Shown piece by piece: positions 51,702-59,520 of a DNA stretch of 64,000 nt (the stretch's first letter is position 1; the number at the start of each line of letters is the position of its first letter). Under the pieces are notes generated by a model that made no database searches, was not told the DNA's origin, and was given only the letters and a program-made list of their open reading frames with translations. Both the position numbers and the translations under genes were made by a program. Location of the stretch: NCBI GenBank assembly GCA_029906195.1, contig JARWSJ010000002.1:806001-870000 (forward strand), read 5' to 3'. The stretch comes from Chitinophagaceae bacterium 26-R-25 (GTDB lineage Bacteria; Bacteroidota; Bacteroidia; Chitinophagales; Chitinophagaceae).

Positions 51702-52877
51702 TTTTCTCAGCAAAGCCGCGAACATCGTATCTGCTTTCTTATCATATCCCGCAAGTACTTGCATTTTTATCAAGGTTAACCCCTTTTCCTCCAAACGTTT
51801 TACTGCAGCCTCATTTTCCTTTTTGAAAACAGAGCAGGTGATATAAAGAAAATAACCGCTTTCAGCCAACGCCTCCACAACATTTGCGGTGATATTTGTT
51901 TGCAACTTTACATAATGAACTATTTTTTCCGTGGAAAAAAATGACAGTTGCTCGGGCGTTCTCCCCCACGTGCCACTGCCAGAGCAAGGCACATCTGCAA
52001 TAATGAGGTCGAAGTTTTTTGCCGGAGATTTTACTTGAGGATCGGAAAGGTCAAGAACGAATGATTGATATTTTGGAATGCCAGCATCTCTAAAGCGTTC
52101 GTGTAAATTGGCCAAAATACTGTTTCGAATATCAGATACCGTTAGGTTGATGTTTTTTTTGTAGTCGTAGAACATGATCGACTTACCACCGCTGGCAGCA
52201 CAGCAATCCCACACATTAACAACTTTCTTTTCGACGTTTATTTCCTTGAAAAAAGAGGCCACATTTTGGGAATTCAGGTCCTGAATAACTGCTTCCTTGT
52301 TTAGTTGAACGATGTCATCAATTTTTACAGCGCTGGAAACAGATAACGTATTTGGGGCAATTGAGTTAGATGGAATTTCAGCAGCATTAAACTTACCGAC
52401 AACCTTACTTTCGTTTCCTGGCCTTACTCTCAAAAAGACATCCGGTTGAATTAAATGAGAAGTGCTGAATGCAGCAGCAGCAATGCCTTCACTCAATTCA
52501 TCCTGCCATGAAAATATCTCAGCGAGTATATCTTTTTCTGAAAGATGAAATTCATTTGCAACGAAATGTAGCTTTTCTTCCAGTGAAAGTATGGCCGGGT
52601 CTTTCCAATTTGGTTTAAAGTAGTTGAGAAAATCGTTAGAATCAACGCTAGTAAGAAACAAGCCTGCAAGTATTTTTTCATTCACCGCAGCGTTTGCCAA
52701 AGCCTTGCCCAGTCTGAAATAGCAGAAACACAGATGGGAAATTTGCTTTCTGTCTTTAGAGCCAAACTTCTTATGCTCCTTAAAATAATTTTTGATCCAT
52801 GCACTGAAAGGAATAGTTCCTTTGTACTGGCCAATCAAATCTGAAGCATTGCGCAAATGATGTTCGAAGATTTTCAA
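51699..52877 (-). CDS. RsmB/NOP-family RNA cytosine methyltransferase
   Basis: A 392-residue class I AdoMet-dependent methyltransferase that forms m5C in rRNA or tRNA. The AdoMet site is NVWDCCAASGGKSIMF. The catalytic cysteines fit DVPCSGSGTWGR and LYITCSVFKKEN. The N-terminal 130 residues form the NusB-like or RNA-binding part. The start is TTG 52877; no ATG is available nearby, and the codons upstream are family L repeat. The target base is unknown. Confidence 0.9.
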   Translation of the reverse strand: MKIFEHHLRNASDLIGQYKGTIPFSAWIKNYFKEHKKFGSKDRKQISHLCFCYFRLGKALANAAVNEKILAGLFLTSVDSNDFLNYFKPNWKDPAILSLEEKLHFVANEFHLSEKDILAEIFSWQDELSEGIAAAAFSTSHLIQPDVFLRVRPGNESKVVGKFNAAEIPSNSIAPNTLSVSSAVKIDDIVQLNKEAVIQDLNSQNVASFFKEINVEKKVVNVWDCCAASGGKSIMFYDYKKNINLTVSDIRNSILANLHERFRDAGIPKYQSFVLDLSDPQVKSPAKNFDLIIADVPCSGSGTWGRTPEQLSFFSTEKIVHYVKLQTNITANVVEALAESGYFLYITCSVFKKENEAAVKRLEEKGLTLIKMQVLAGYDKKADTMFAALLRK

Positions 52878-52878
52878 A

Positions 52879-53073
52879 TCAAGTTGTTTGTTGTTCGTTG
52901 ATAGTTGTTAGTAGTTGCTTTGATTGTTCGGCAGAAATTGTTTCCCCGTTCAGCGATTGTTGTAGCCCCTTTTTAACTTTTTCAAGAAAAACAATCTTGT
53001 CGACCAATTGATCTAAGGTAAACTTTTCTGGGAGCTGCTCAATTATACGTAAAACTTCTTCTTTTATTAGCAT
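52879..53073 (-). CDS. Small antitoxin-like protein without a visible toxin
   Basis: A 64-residue protein: EEVLRIIEQLPEKFTLDQLV and DKIVFLEKVKKGL form two charged helices, then SLNGETISAEQSKQLL. The layout resembles antitoxins of RelBE-like Bacteroidota modules, but no toxin gene follows; the methyltransferase gene starts 1 bp after its stop. The tail TTINEQQTT is encoded by a family L arm. I infer an antitoxin remnant or a stand-alone regulator. It lies entirely between the two family L arms. Confidence 0.6.
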   Translation of the reverse strand: MLIKEEVLRIIEQLPEKFTLDQLVDKIVFLEKVKKGLQQSLNGETISAEQSKQLLTTINEQQTT

Positions 53074-53201
53074 ACAAAGTCTTTAATGAACTTCCGGATA
53101 AAATTAAGGCAGGACAAATAAACTATCTTATTTGTCCTGCCTTTTATGTTGACGATAGTGAATTATTTCTAACAACTATCAACTAACAACCAACAACTGT
53201 T
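52883..53201. repeat. Family L inverted repeats enclosing a small gene
   Basis: Left arm 52883-52918 has GTTCGTTGATAGTTGTTAG and right arm 53171-53201 has CTAACAACTATCAACTAAC, clear reverse complements. They bracket the 64-codon gene and a terminator hairpin. The left arm encodes that gene's C-terminus. Confidence 0.8.
53106..53143 (-). terminator. Intrinsic terminator downstream of odhB
   Basis: AAGGCAGGACAAATAA and TTATTTGTCCTGCCTT make a perfect 16-bp stem with a 6-base loop. Short T-tracts on both sides could let it work in either direction. It lies about 60 bp past odhB and just upstream of the 64-codon gene. Confidence 0.85.
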
Positions 53202-53202
53202 C

Positions 53203-54432
53203 TTAAAGTTCCAAAAGCGCTTTCACCGGATCTTTACCGAACAAAAGCAACTCTGGTTTTTCCAGCAATTCTTTTACTCTCACCAGGAAGCTCACAGACT
53301 CGCGACCATCGATAATACGGTGATCGTAGCTTAACGCGAGGTACATCATTGGTCTGATCTCTACTTTGCCATTGATCGCCATTGGTCTGTCCTGAATTTT
53401 GTGCATGCCCAGGATAGCAGACTGTGGAATATTAATAATCGGAGTACTCATCAGCGATCCGAATACACCGCCATTTGTAATTGTAAATGTACCGCCCTGC
53501 ATTTCTTCCATGCTCAATTTGTTATCGCGAGCTTTAGTAGCAAGTTCCACTACTTTCTTCTCAATACCTGCCATATCAAGGCTTTCAGCGTTTCGGATAA
53601 CCGGAACGACAAGGCCTTTAGGTGCAGACACTGCTATGGAAACGTCGCAATAGTCGTGGTAAATAATAGAATCGCCATCGATGTAAGCATTTACAGCCGG
53701 CCACTCTTGCAATGCATAGCAAACAGCTTTTGTAAAGAAGCTCATGAAACCAAGGTTAACACCGTGTTTTTCTTTGAACTTGTCTTTGTTCTGAGCACGT
53801 ATTGCCATGATGTTTGTCATGTCCACTTCATTGAAAGTGGTCAGCATCGCAGTTGTGTTCTTTGCTTCAACCAGGCGGCGGGAAACTGTTTTGCGCAGGT
53901 TGCTCATTTTTTCACGTTTTTCTTCACGTGTAAATGCAGTAGCGCCTGGGCGACGTCCCGGATTATTCAATGCGTCCAGCACATCATTTTTCAGGATCTT
54001 TCCACCTGTGCCTGATGCGTGAATGGAAGATGGGTCTACTTTTTTATCAGCGATAATTGCTGAGGCAACAGGGGTTGCCTTAATATCATTTGAAATAGCT
54101 GTAACCGGCGCTTGTTGAGCGGCAGGAGCAGCTTTTGCTTCTTCTTTTTTTGGAGCTTGTACTGCTACTGCAGGAGCGGCTTTCCCTTCTGGTTTTGGTG
54201 CAGATTCATCAATTTGGCAAAGCACATCGCCAATTTTTAGCGTGTCGCCTTCTGCTGCTTTTGTTTTCAGGGCACCGGCTTGTTCTGCATTCACTTCAAA
54301 AGTTGCTTTTTCACTTTCAAGCTCTGCAATTACTTCATCTCTGTCTACATATTCTCCGTCCTTCTTTAGCCATTTTACCAGCGTTACTTCGCTGATAGAT
54401 TCACCTACTGTTGGTACTTTAATATCAATCAT
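53203..54432 (-). CDS. odhB: Dihydrolipoyllysine-residue succinyltransferase (E2 of 2-oxoglutarate dehydrogenase)
   Basis: A 409-residue E2 subunit of the 2-oxoglutarate dehydrogenase complex. The lipoyl domain covers about residues 1-75, with the lipoyl lysine in [11 protein letters not shown]. An Ala/Pro/Lys-rich linker follows, then the E1/E3-binding domain ([18 protein letters not shown]). The catalytic core ends with the HxxxDG motif in [12 protein letters not shown]. It lies downstream of sucA on the same strand, with a family G repeat in the 114 bp gap. Confidence 0.96.
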   Translation of the reverse strand: MIDIKVPTVGESISEVTLVKWLKKDGEYVDRDEVIAELESEKATFEVNAEQAGALKTKAAEGDTLKIGDVLCQIDESAPKPEGKAAPAVAVQAPKKEEAKAAPAAQQAPVTAISNDIKATPVASAIIADKKVDPSSIHASGTGGKILKNDVLDALNNPGRRPGATAFTREEKREKMSNLRKTVSRRLVEAKNTTAMLTTFNEVDMTNIMAIRAQNKDKFKEKHGVNLGFMSFFTKAVCYALQEWPAVNAYIDGDSIIYHDYCDVSIAVSAPKGLVVPVIRNAESLDMAGIEKKVVELATKARDNKLSMEEMQGGTFTITNGGVFGSLMSTPIINIPQSAILGMHKIQDRPMAINGKVEIRPMMYLALSYDHRIIDGRESVSFLVRVKELLEKPELLLFGKDPVKALLEL

Positions 54433-54473
54433 TCGATGCGTTTTTTATTGATGGGGATTTATCCCGTTATGTT

Positions 54474-54543
54474 GCGTGAATGGTGAAACGTGAATCGTGA
54501 ATAGTAAGAACCGAATTGACGATTGACCATTCACGATTGCCGA
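54474..54543. repeat. Intergenic inverted-repeat element, family G, between sucA and odhB
   Basis: Left arm GCGTGAATGGTGAAACGTGA (54474-54493) plus ATCGTGAAT, and right arm GACGATTGACCATTCACGATT (in 54519-54539), are reverse complements with a short loop. Closely similar to 35482-35584. The right arm ends 4 bp from the sucA stop. Confidence 0.82.
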
Positions 54544-54546
54544 CCA

Positions 54547-57309
54547 CTAAATAGAAAATGCTGTTTCGATTATTTCTGCTTGTTCCTGAGCGTGTACTTT
54601 AGCATAACCCGTAGCAGTAGCCGCACTTGGCTGTCTGCTGATCACACCGTAGTTAATAGACTTCAGGTTCATTTGCAGGAATGAAGCCGCACCCATGTTC
54701 AACGGCTCTTCCTGAACCCAGAACCATGTTGCTTTCGCATATTTTTTATAAAGAGCTTCCAGTTGAGTAGCAGGTAAAGGGTACAATTGTTCCAAACGAA
54801 TGATTGCAACATCTTTCCTGTTTTCTTTTTGCTGGCGCTCTGCAAGATCGTAATATACTTTTCCAGAACAGAACAAAACTTTTTTCACATCGCCTGCCTC
54901 GCCTACAAATGCATCGTCTATCACTTCTTTGAACATGGTGCCGGTAGCAAATTCTTTTTTATCAGAATAAGCAGCAGGTAAACGCAAATTCGCTTTTGGC
55001 GAGAAGTTGATCATCGGCTTTCTGATCGGCCATGTTTGCTGGCGACGCAATGCGTGGAACAAATTGGCTGCAGTAGTGATGTTGGTAACGATCATGTTCA
55101 GCTCAGCACACTGTTGCAGGTAACGCTCCAGTCTCGCACTACTGTGCTCTGGTCCCTGGCCCTCATAACCGTGTGGCAATAACATTACCAGGCCGCTCAT
55201 CTGTTGCCACTTGGTTTCTGCAGCGCTGATGAACTGGTCAATCATGGTTTGTGCTCCGTTACTGAAGTCACCAAATTGTGCTTCCCAAAGAACCAAAGCT
55301 TTAGGGTTAGCTACTGAGTAACCATACTCAAAACCTAGCACACCATATTCGCTTAGCAAGGAGTTGTAAATTCTGAAAAGACCTTTCGCATCTGGAATTT
55401 GACTAAGTCTGTTGTAAGCCTGGTCATTTTCTTCATCTCTCAAAACGGCATGACGGTGAGAGAATGTGCCGCGGCGCACGTCTTGTCCGCTCATACGCAC
55501 ATCATTCCCTTCCAAAAGCAAACTACCATAAGCCATCAGCTCAGCGGAGGCCCAGTCTAGTTTCCCTTCGTCAGTAAACAATTTCACTTTATCCTGTAAC
55601 AATTTCTCCACTTTACGAAGTGGTTTGAAATTGGAAGGCAAAGTCATTATAGCATCGAATACTTTTTTGAAATCTGCTTCGTTGATACCGGTTGCGGGAG
55701 ATTTTTCGAAGTCTGCAGCAGTTGCTTTGCGCAGATCTTTCCACCACAGCTCAGGCTTTTGATATGAGTAAGGCAAAGGATTTTGCTTGATATCATCCAG
55801 ACGTTCCTGTAAGTCGGCCCAGAATTTTTTCTCCATTTCCTTTGCAAGATCCTGTGCATCGGATTCGCCGTTTTGTATCAGGAACTGCGTATACACTTCA
55901 CGAGGGTTAGCATGCTTTTCAATCAAAGCATACAATTTCGGTTGTGTATATTTTGGATCGTCGCCTTCGTTGTGACCGTGTCTGCGATAGCAAACCATGT
56001 CAATGAAAACGTCACAATTAAACTCCTGGCGATAGCGTGCAGCGATTTCTGCGCATTTTACAACAGCCTCAGCATCGTCGCCATTTACGTGGAAAACCGG
56101 TGCATGAACCGTTGCAGCAAGGCTCGTACAATAGTCAGAGCTTCTTGCATCGTTGAAATCTGTTGTGAAACCAATCTGGTTGTTGATTACGTAGTGAATG
56201 GTTCCTCCAACATAATAACCATCCAGTTCACTCATTTGCAATACTTCGTACACAATACCCTGGCCCGCTACAGAAGCGTCACCATGAATAAGGATGGGAA
56301 GTATTTTGTCGTAGTCGCTATTGTATATAACATCAGCCTTACTTCTCGAAAAACCGATCACCACAGGGTCAACGGCTTCCAGGTGAGAAGGGTTAGGACA
56401 AAGCTGAAGATTCACTTTTTTGCCATCCGGAGTAGAATGTTCGGCGCGGAAACCAAGGTGATATTTTACGTCACCACTTCCCATTGTTTGATCTGGAACT
56501 GATTTTCCTTCAAACTCGCTGAAAATTTGCTCGTAGGTTTTTCCCAATGTATTTGCCAGGACGTTCAAACGACCGCGGTGAGCCATACCGATCACTACTT
56601 CCTGTACGCCATAATCTGCTCCGGTATTAATGATAGCATCAAGCGCTGGAATAGTCGTTTCACCACCTTCGAGTGAGAAACGTTTTTGACCGACATATTT
56701 TGTGTGAAGGAATTTTTCGAAGATTACGCCCTGGTTCAGTTTCTCAAGGATGCGTTTTCTTTTTTCGATTGGAAGAGGCTGGTTGAATTTCTTTTCCATT
56801 TCATTGTACAGGAAATCAACTTTTGCCTGATCGCTAATGTATTTAAACTCAACACCTACATTGCCGGCATAAGCCTTTTGCAGGTAATTGCGGATATCTC
56901 TAAGTGTTGCCTGGCCCAGTCCGATAAAGTTACCGGCGTAAAATTTAGCATCCAGATCAGCCTCTGTAAATCCGTAAAATTCAAGTGTAAGATTTGCGCC
57001 CCGGTCAATTCGTGGGCGAATTGGGTTGGTCGTCGCGATCAGGTGACCTTTGTTGCGGTAGCCTAAGATCATGCGATAAGCACCGATTTCCTTCTTCCAG
57101 TCGATGCCACTTACAGCGGTTCCGTTTTCAGACGGAGCGACTGCTGCGGACCCGTTGCCATTGGTTGCGTTGTTAGAAACTGCGAAATCAAAACCTTCAA
57201 AAAACATTTTAAATTCCGGATCTACATCATTTGGGTTCTTTACAAAATCCTGATATAAACTTTCAATGTAGGCCGGAGAGGAGCTGGTTATGTACTGAAA
57301 ATCCTTCAT
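54547..57309 (-). CDS. sucA: 2-oxoglutarate dehydrogenase E1 component
   Basis: A 920-residue thiamine-diphosphate enzyme that decarboxylates 2-oxoglutarate in the TCA cycle. ATG 57309 (MKDFQYITS) is chosen; a longer frame adds 21 unrelated residues. IGMAHRGRLNVLANTLGKT and GDASVAGQGIVYEVLQ mark the ThDP domain. LPHGYEGQGPEHSSARLE is diagnostic of the transketolase-like second half. odhB follows. A GATATTTG sequence upstream is one base off a -7 box. rpsT is divergent. Confidence 0.97.
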   Translation of the reverse strand: MKDFQYITSSSPAYIESLYQDFVKNPNDVDPEFKMFFEGFDFAVSNNATNGNGSAAVAPSENGTAVSGIDWKKEIGAYRMILGYRNKGHLIATTNPIRPRIDRGANLTLEFYGFTEADLDAKFYAGNFIGLGQATLRDIRNYLQKAYAGNVGVEFKYISDQAKVDFLYNEMEKKFNQPLPIEKRKRILEKLNQGVIFEKFLHTKYVGQKRFSLEGGETTIPALDAIINTGADYGVQEVVIGMAHRGRLNVLANTLGKTYEQIFSEFEGKSVPDQTMGSGDVKYHLGFRAEHSTPDGKKVNLQLCPNPSHLEAVDPVVIGFSRSKADVIYNSDYDKILPILIHGDASVAGQGIVYEVLQMSELDGYYVGGTIHYVINNQIGFTTDFNDARSSDYCTSLAATVHAPVFHVNGDDAEAVVKCAEIAARYRQEFNCDVFIDMVCYRRHGHNEGDDPKYTQPKLYALIEKHANPREVYTQFLIQNGESDAQDLAKEMEKKFWADLQERLDDIKQNPLPYSYQKPELWWKDLRKATAADFEKSPATGINEADFKKVFDAIMTLPSNFKPLRKVEKLLQDKVKLFTDEGKLDWASAELMAYGSLLLEGNDVRMSGQDVRRGTFSHRHAVLRDEENDQAYNRLSQIPDAKGLFRIYNSLLSEYGVLGFEYGYSVANPKALVLWEAQFGDFSNGAQTMIDQFISAAETKWQQMSGLVMLLPHGYEGQGPEHSSARLERYLQQCAELNMIVTNITTAANLFHALRRQQTWPIRKPMINFSPKANLRLPAAYSDKKEFATGTMFKEVIDDAFVGEAGDVKKVLFCSGKVYYDLAERQQKENRKDVAIIRLEQLYPLPATQLEALYKKYAKATWFWVQEEPLNMGAASFLQMNLKSINYGVISRQPSAATATGYAKVHAQEQAEIIETAFSI

Positions 57310-57466
57310 GGGAATAGTAACTTTATATGGAAGCCAAAAAATTGGTACGCAAATATCGGGAAATACTGCCACGATATAACTAAATTTTTGAACTAAGAGG
57401 AAAACATATCACAAAAACGCTCTGATTTTCGTCATTTAAGACGCAGATATATTTTTTTCAATAAAA

Positions 57467-57498
57467 TTTGGCAGACAAAGAATAGCGTCTTACCTTTG
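57467..57498 (+). promoter_or_regulatory. Promoter of rpsT
   Basis: TTTG (57467-57470), a 20-bp spacer and TACCTTTG (57491-57498) match the Bacteroidota -33/-7 consensus exactly. The ATG lies 21 bp downstream. Confidence 0.9.
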
Positions 57499-57519
57499 CC
57501 GTCCTAAAATTTTCGAATA

Positions 57520-57780
57520 ATGGCTAATCATAAAGCTACCAAAAAAGATGTGCGTCAGGCAGCAAAACGCAGAGACAGAAACCGTTATCATGGTAAAACT
57601 ACCCGTAACGCTATCCGTGATTTGAAAGAGAACAAGGAGAAAAAAGCTTTTGATGAAAGCCTTCCAACCGTTGCAGCTATGATCGACAAACTGGCTAAAC
57701 GTGGCGTTATCCATAAAAACAAAGCAGCTAACCTGAAAAGCAAATTGGCTAAAAAGTCAAATGCTTTAGCTACTGCTTAA
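57520..57780 (+). CDS. rpsT: 30S ribosomal protein S20
   Basis: An 86-residue, Lys/Arg-rich, all-helical protein that binds the 5' domain of 16S rRNA. It begins MANHKATKKDVRQAAKRRDR and has the KRGVIHKNKAANLKSKLAKK segment that is almost invariant in S20. A full promoter and an intrinsic terminator bracket it, so it is a single-gene unit. Confidence 0.97.
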   Translation: MANHKATKKDVRQAAKRRDRNRYHGKTTRNAIRDLKENKEKKAFDESLPTVAAMIDKLAKRGVIHKNKAANLKSKLAKKSNALATA

Positions 57781-57835
57781 TTGGATTAGAAGGTATTTCA
57801 AAATAAAGAGAACTTCTTTTTAATCAATATATTGG

Positions 57836-57864
57836 AAGCCTGTTGTTTGTGCAGCAGGCTTTTT
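57836..57864 (+). terminator. Intrinsic terminator of rpsT
   Basis: AAGCCTGTTG pairs with CAGCAGGCTT (one G-T wobble) around a 6-base loop, followed by TTT. It lies 55 bp past the stop. Confidence 0.85.
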
Positions 57865-57984
57865 GTCGTTTGTGTTGATGATGTATGTCAAGCTAAATTG
57901 AGATATCTTACTGCCTGTAGCCAAATAGTGCTAACGCATTATTTACTCGTCTTCCCAGTAAGTTCATAATTTGGAAGGTCATAG

Positions 57985-58467
57985 TTATTTGTCCCCGGCT
58001 CTTTCATTCAATTCTTTAAATGCAAGGATTATTTCAGTCAGTTGTTTATTTTGTTTATGCAAAAGCATAGCATTATAAATTTCTGTTCCCTCAACAATAG
58101 CTAGCCCATCTTCTTTTATCAATGAGCCATCGTTGTAAGAATAAAACCAGAGGTCAAATTTTCTTTTTCTTGCATACTGTCTTTCATCCATGCTGTCGCA
58201 AACGTATACAGTCACGTTATCAATCTTTTTGAAAAATAGATTCATGACAAAAGAAACTGTTGCACCAACTCTTGCATCTCCCTGATTTTCATCCGGGCTT
58301 CCTTCAATTGCGTCTATGTTAAAAGAATATACAGGGCAAGTAATATGTGGATAATCAGCAAACATGTAACTATAGTCAAGAAAATAAATCTTATATTTTA
58401 TTCCAGACACAGTTATAAACTCGAATGAGTATTCATCATTTTCCTGTAATTGATAGGGGCTTAACAA
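57985..58467 (-). CDS. DUF6169-like protein
   Basis: About 160 residues. YSFEFITVSGIKYKIYFLDY and VYSFNIDAIEG, with a DARVGATVSFVMNLFFK helix, resemble the Bacteroidota DUF6169 proteins as I remember them. The start is uncertain: no ATG is in frame, and TTG 58467 (LLSPYQLQ) fits family length best, with TTG 58494 and 58542 as alternatives. It overlaps the upstream 57-residue gene by 32 bp, so translational coupling is likely. Function is unknown. Confidence 0.65.
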   Translation of the reverse strand: MLSPYQLQENDEYSFEFITVSGIKYKIYFLDYSYMFADYPHITCPVYSFNIDAIEGSPDENQGDARVGATVSFVMNLFFKKIDNVTVYVCDSMDERQYARKRKFDLWFYSYNDGSLIKEDGLAIVEGTEIYNAMLLHKQNKQLTEIILAFKELNERAGDK

Positions 58468-58609
58468 AGTCGAACTTTTCTTTAATATCTGCAATTTTGC
58501 CCCCCTTTTGAATATGCTCACGAATAGCCTTTTTATCTTCAATCATTTTTTTGAAGATAAAGGCCCCTTTGGAACTTGTGGAAGTAGTTATTGAATCTTT
58601 ATTTTTCAT
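58436..58609 (-). CDS. Small protein preceding the DUF6169-like gene
   Basis: A 57-residue frame starting at ATG 58609 (MKNKDSITTSTSSKG). A charged helix FIFKKMIEDKKAIREHIQKG is followed by IADIKEKFDFVKPL. A perfect -7 box lies 8 bp upstream and the gene overlaps the DUF6169-like gene, both of which favour a real gene. The proportions (small helical protein, then a larger partner in an overlapping frame) resemble two-component small modules, but no toxin or antitoxin family is recognised. Confidence 0.6.
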   Translation of the reverse strand: MKNKDSITTSTSSKGAFIFKKMIEDKKAIREHIQKGGKIADIKEKFDFVKPLSITGK

Positions 58610-58617
58610 GAGCATCA

Positions 58618-58625
58618 CAAATCTA
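58618..58625 (-). promoter_or_regulatory. -7 box of the DUF6169 operon
   Basis: TAGATTTG on the minus strand matches TAnnTTTG. A TTTG lies 24 bp further upstream, slightly too far for a standard -33. The ATG is 8 bp away, so the mRNA would be close to leaderless. Confidence 0.55.
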
Positions 58626-58740
58626 ATCAATTTTTTGTTTGTCGTTAGCCAAAATAAAGATTTAGATCGTTTTAATATGCTTTCAATAAAACGTAAGTTG
58701 CTGATAATTAGGAGGAAGTTGACGGTTTGTTAGCTATAAC

Positions 58741-59184
58741 CTACAAATGCCTCTGCTTCCAGTCCGCATATGACATTTCGAATTTGATTTCCCCTGTTTT
58801 TAGTAAGCCGGCATCTCTCCAGCCTGATTTTCTGTAAAAATTCTCTGCCCGGGTGCCAGGCATGGTGCTCAGCCAAATGGTCCGGTGTGATTGTTCAAAC
58901 CCCCAATGCAGCATCAAGTCATGCAATCTTTTTCCGATGCCCTTGCCCTCGTAGGATGGGTCGACAAATAAAGCCCAGACGTTGGGATCACTTTTGGAGA
59001 TTATCGAAAAACCGATTATTTCGTTTTCCAACTCACAAACCCAGCCTTTTCCGCCAACAGTTATAAATCTGACATAATCTTCGTGAGTGACCAGGTTAGG
59101 GTTGTCCAGTACATTTTCCTTAACGGCCATTCTTACCCTATGCATGCCTGCGATATCGTTGATATTAGCTTCCCGGATGTTCAT
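58741..59184 (-). CDS. GNAT-family N-acetyltransferase
   Basis: A 147-residue acetyltransferase with the acetyl-CoA motif A in VDPSYEGKGIGKRLHDLM and motif B around ENFYRKSGWRDAG. It starts IREANINDIAGMHRVR, a typical first strand and helix. The substrate is unknown. It stands alone between the DUF6169 operon and the divergent DUF2723 gene. Confidence 0.92.
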   Translation of the reverse strand: MNIREANINDIAGMHRVRMAVKENVLDNPNLVTHEDYVRFITVGGKGWVCELENEIIGFSIISKSDPNVWALFVDPSYEGKGIGKRLHDLMLHWGFEQSHRTIWLSTMPGTRAENFYRKSGWRDAGLLKTGEIKFEMSYADWKQRHL

Positions 59185-59520
59185 AATAGTAATAGAAATT
59201 GATGTTTACGGATACTGTGAAGATATGGTTTTTCGAAAAACGGACCTTGGATGGGGCTTTATAGTAGGAGATCTGGAACCGAAAGATGAGAAACAAAGTA
59301 TAATGTTAGTCTTCTCATGACAAATTTCAAAGCTTATTTTTAAAAAATTAACGTTAAAAGGGAAGTACGGCCCTCCAATTTTGTTTGCAACCATTATATT
59401 TACCCTTTATTAATTAAAATACCTAAACTATTTGAGCAGGAAGCCTCATTTTTAGAACATTACAGTAATAGTGTGTTCAAAATTCTTGTAGGTTTGCCCG
59501 GTTTAAAAAAAGAACGATTT
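59185..59520. other. Divergent intergenic region with a -7 box
   Basis: A 336 bp gap between divergent GNAT and DUF2723 genes. TAGGTTTG at 59489-59496 is a perfect plus-strand -7 match, 24 bp before ATG 59521; no well-spaced -33 is visible. Short frames on both strands have no recognisable homology. No repeat arm is present. Confidence 0.55.

Noticed and set aside
57310-57372. 21-residue extension of sucA
   Set aside because: E1 proteins typically begin at MKDF-like sequence; the extension is not family-like.
59087-59320. 77-codon plus-strand frame overlapping the GNAT gene start
   Set aside because: Its first third is antisense to GNAT and the rest matches no family I know; no promoter or ribosome site supports it.
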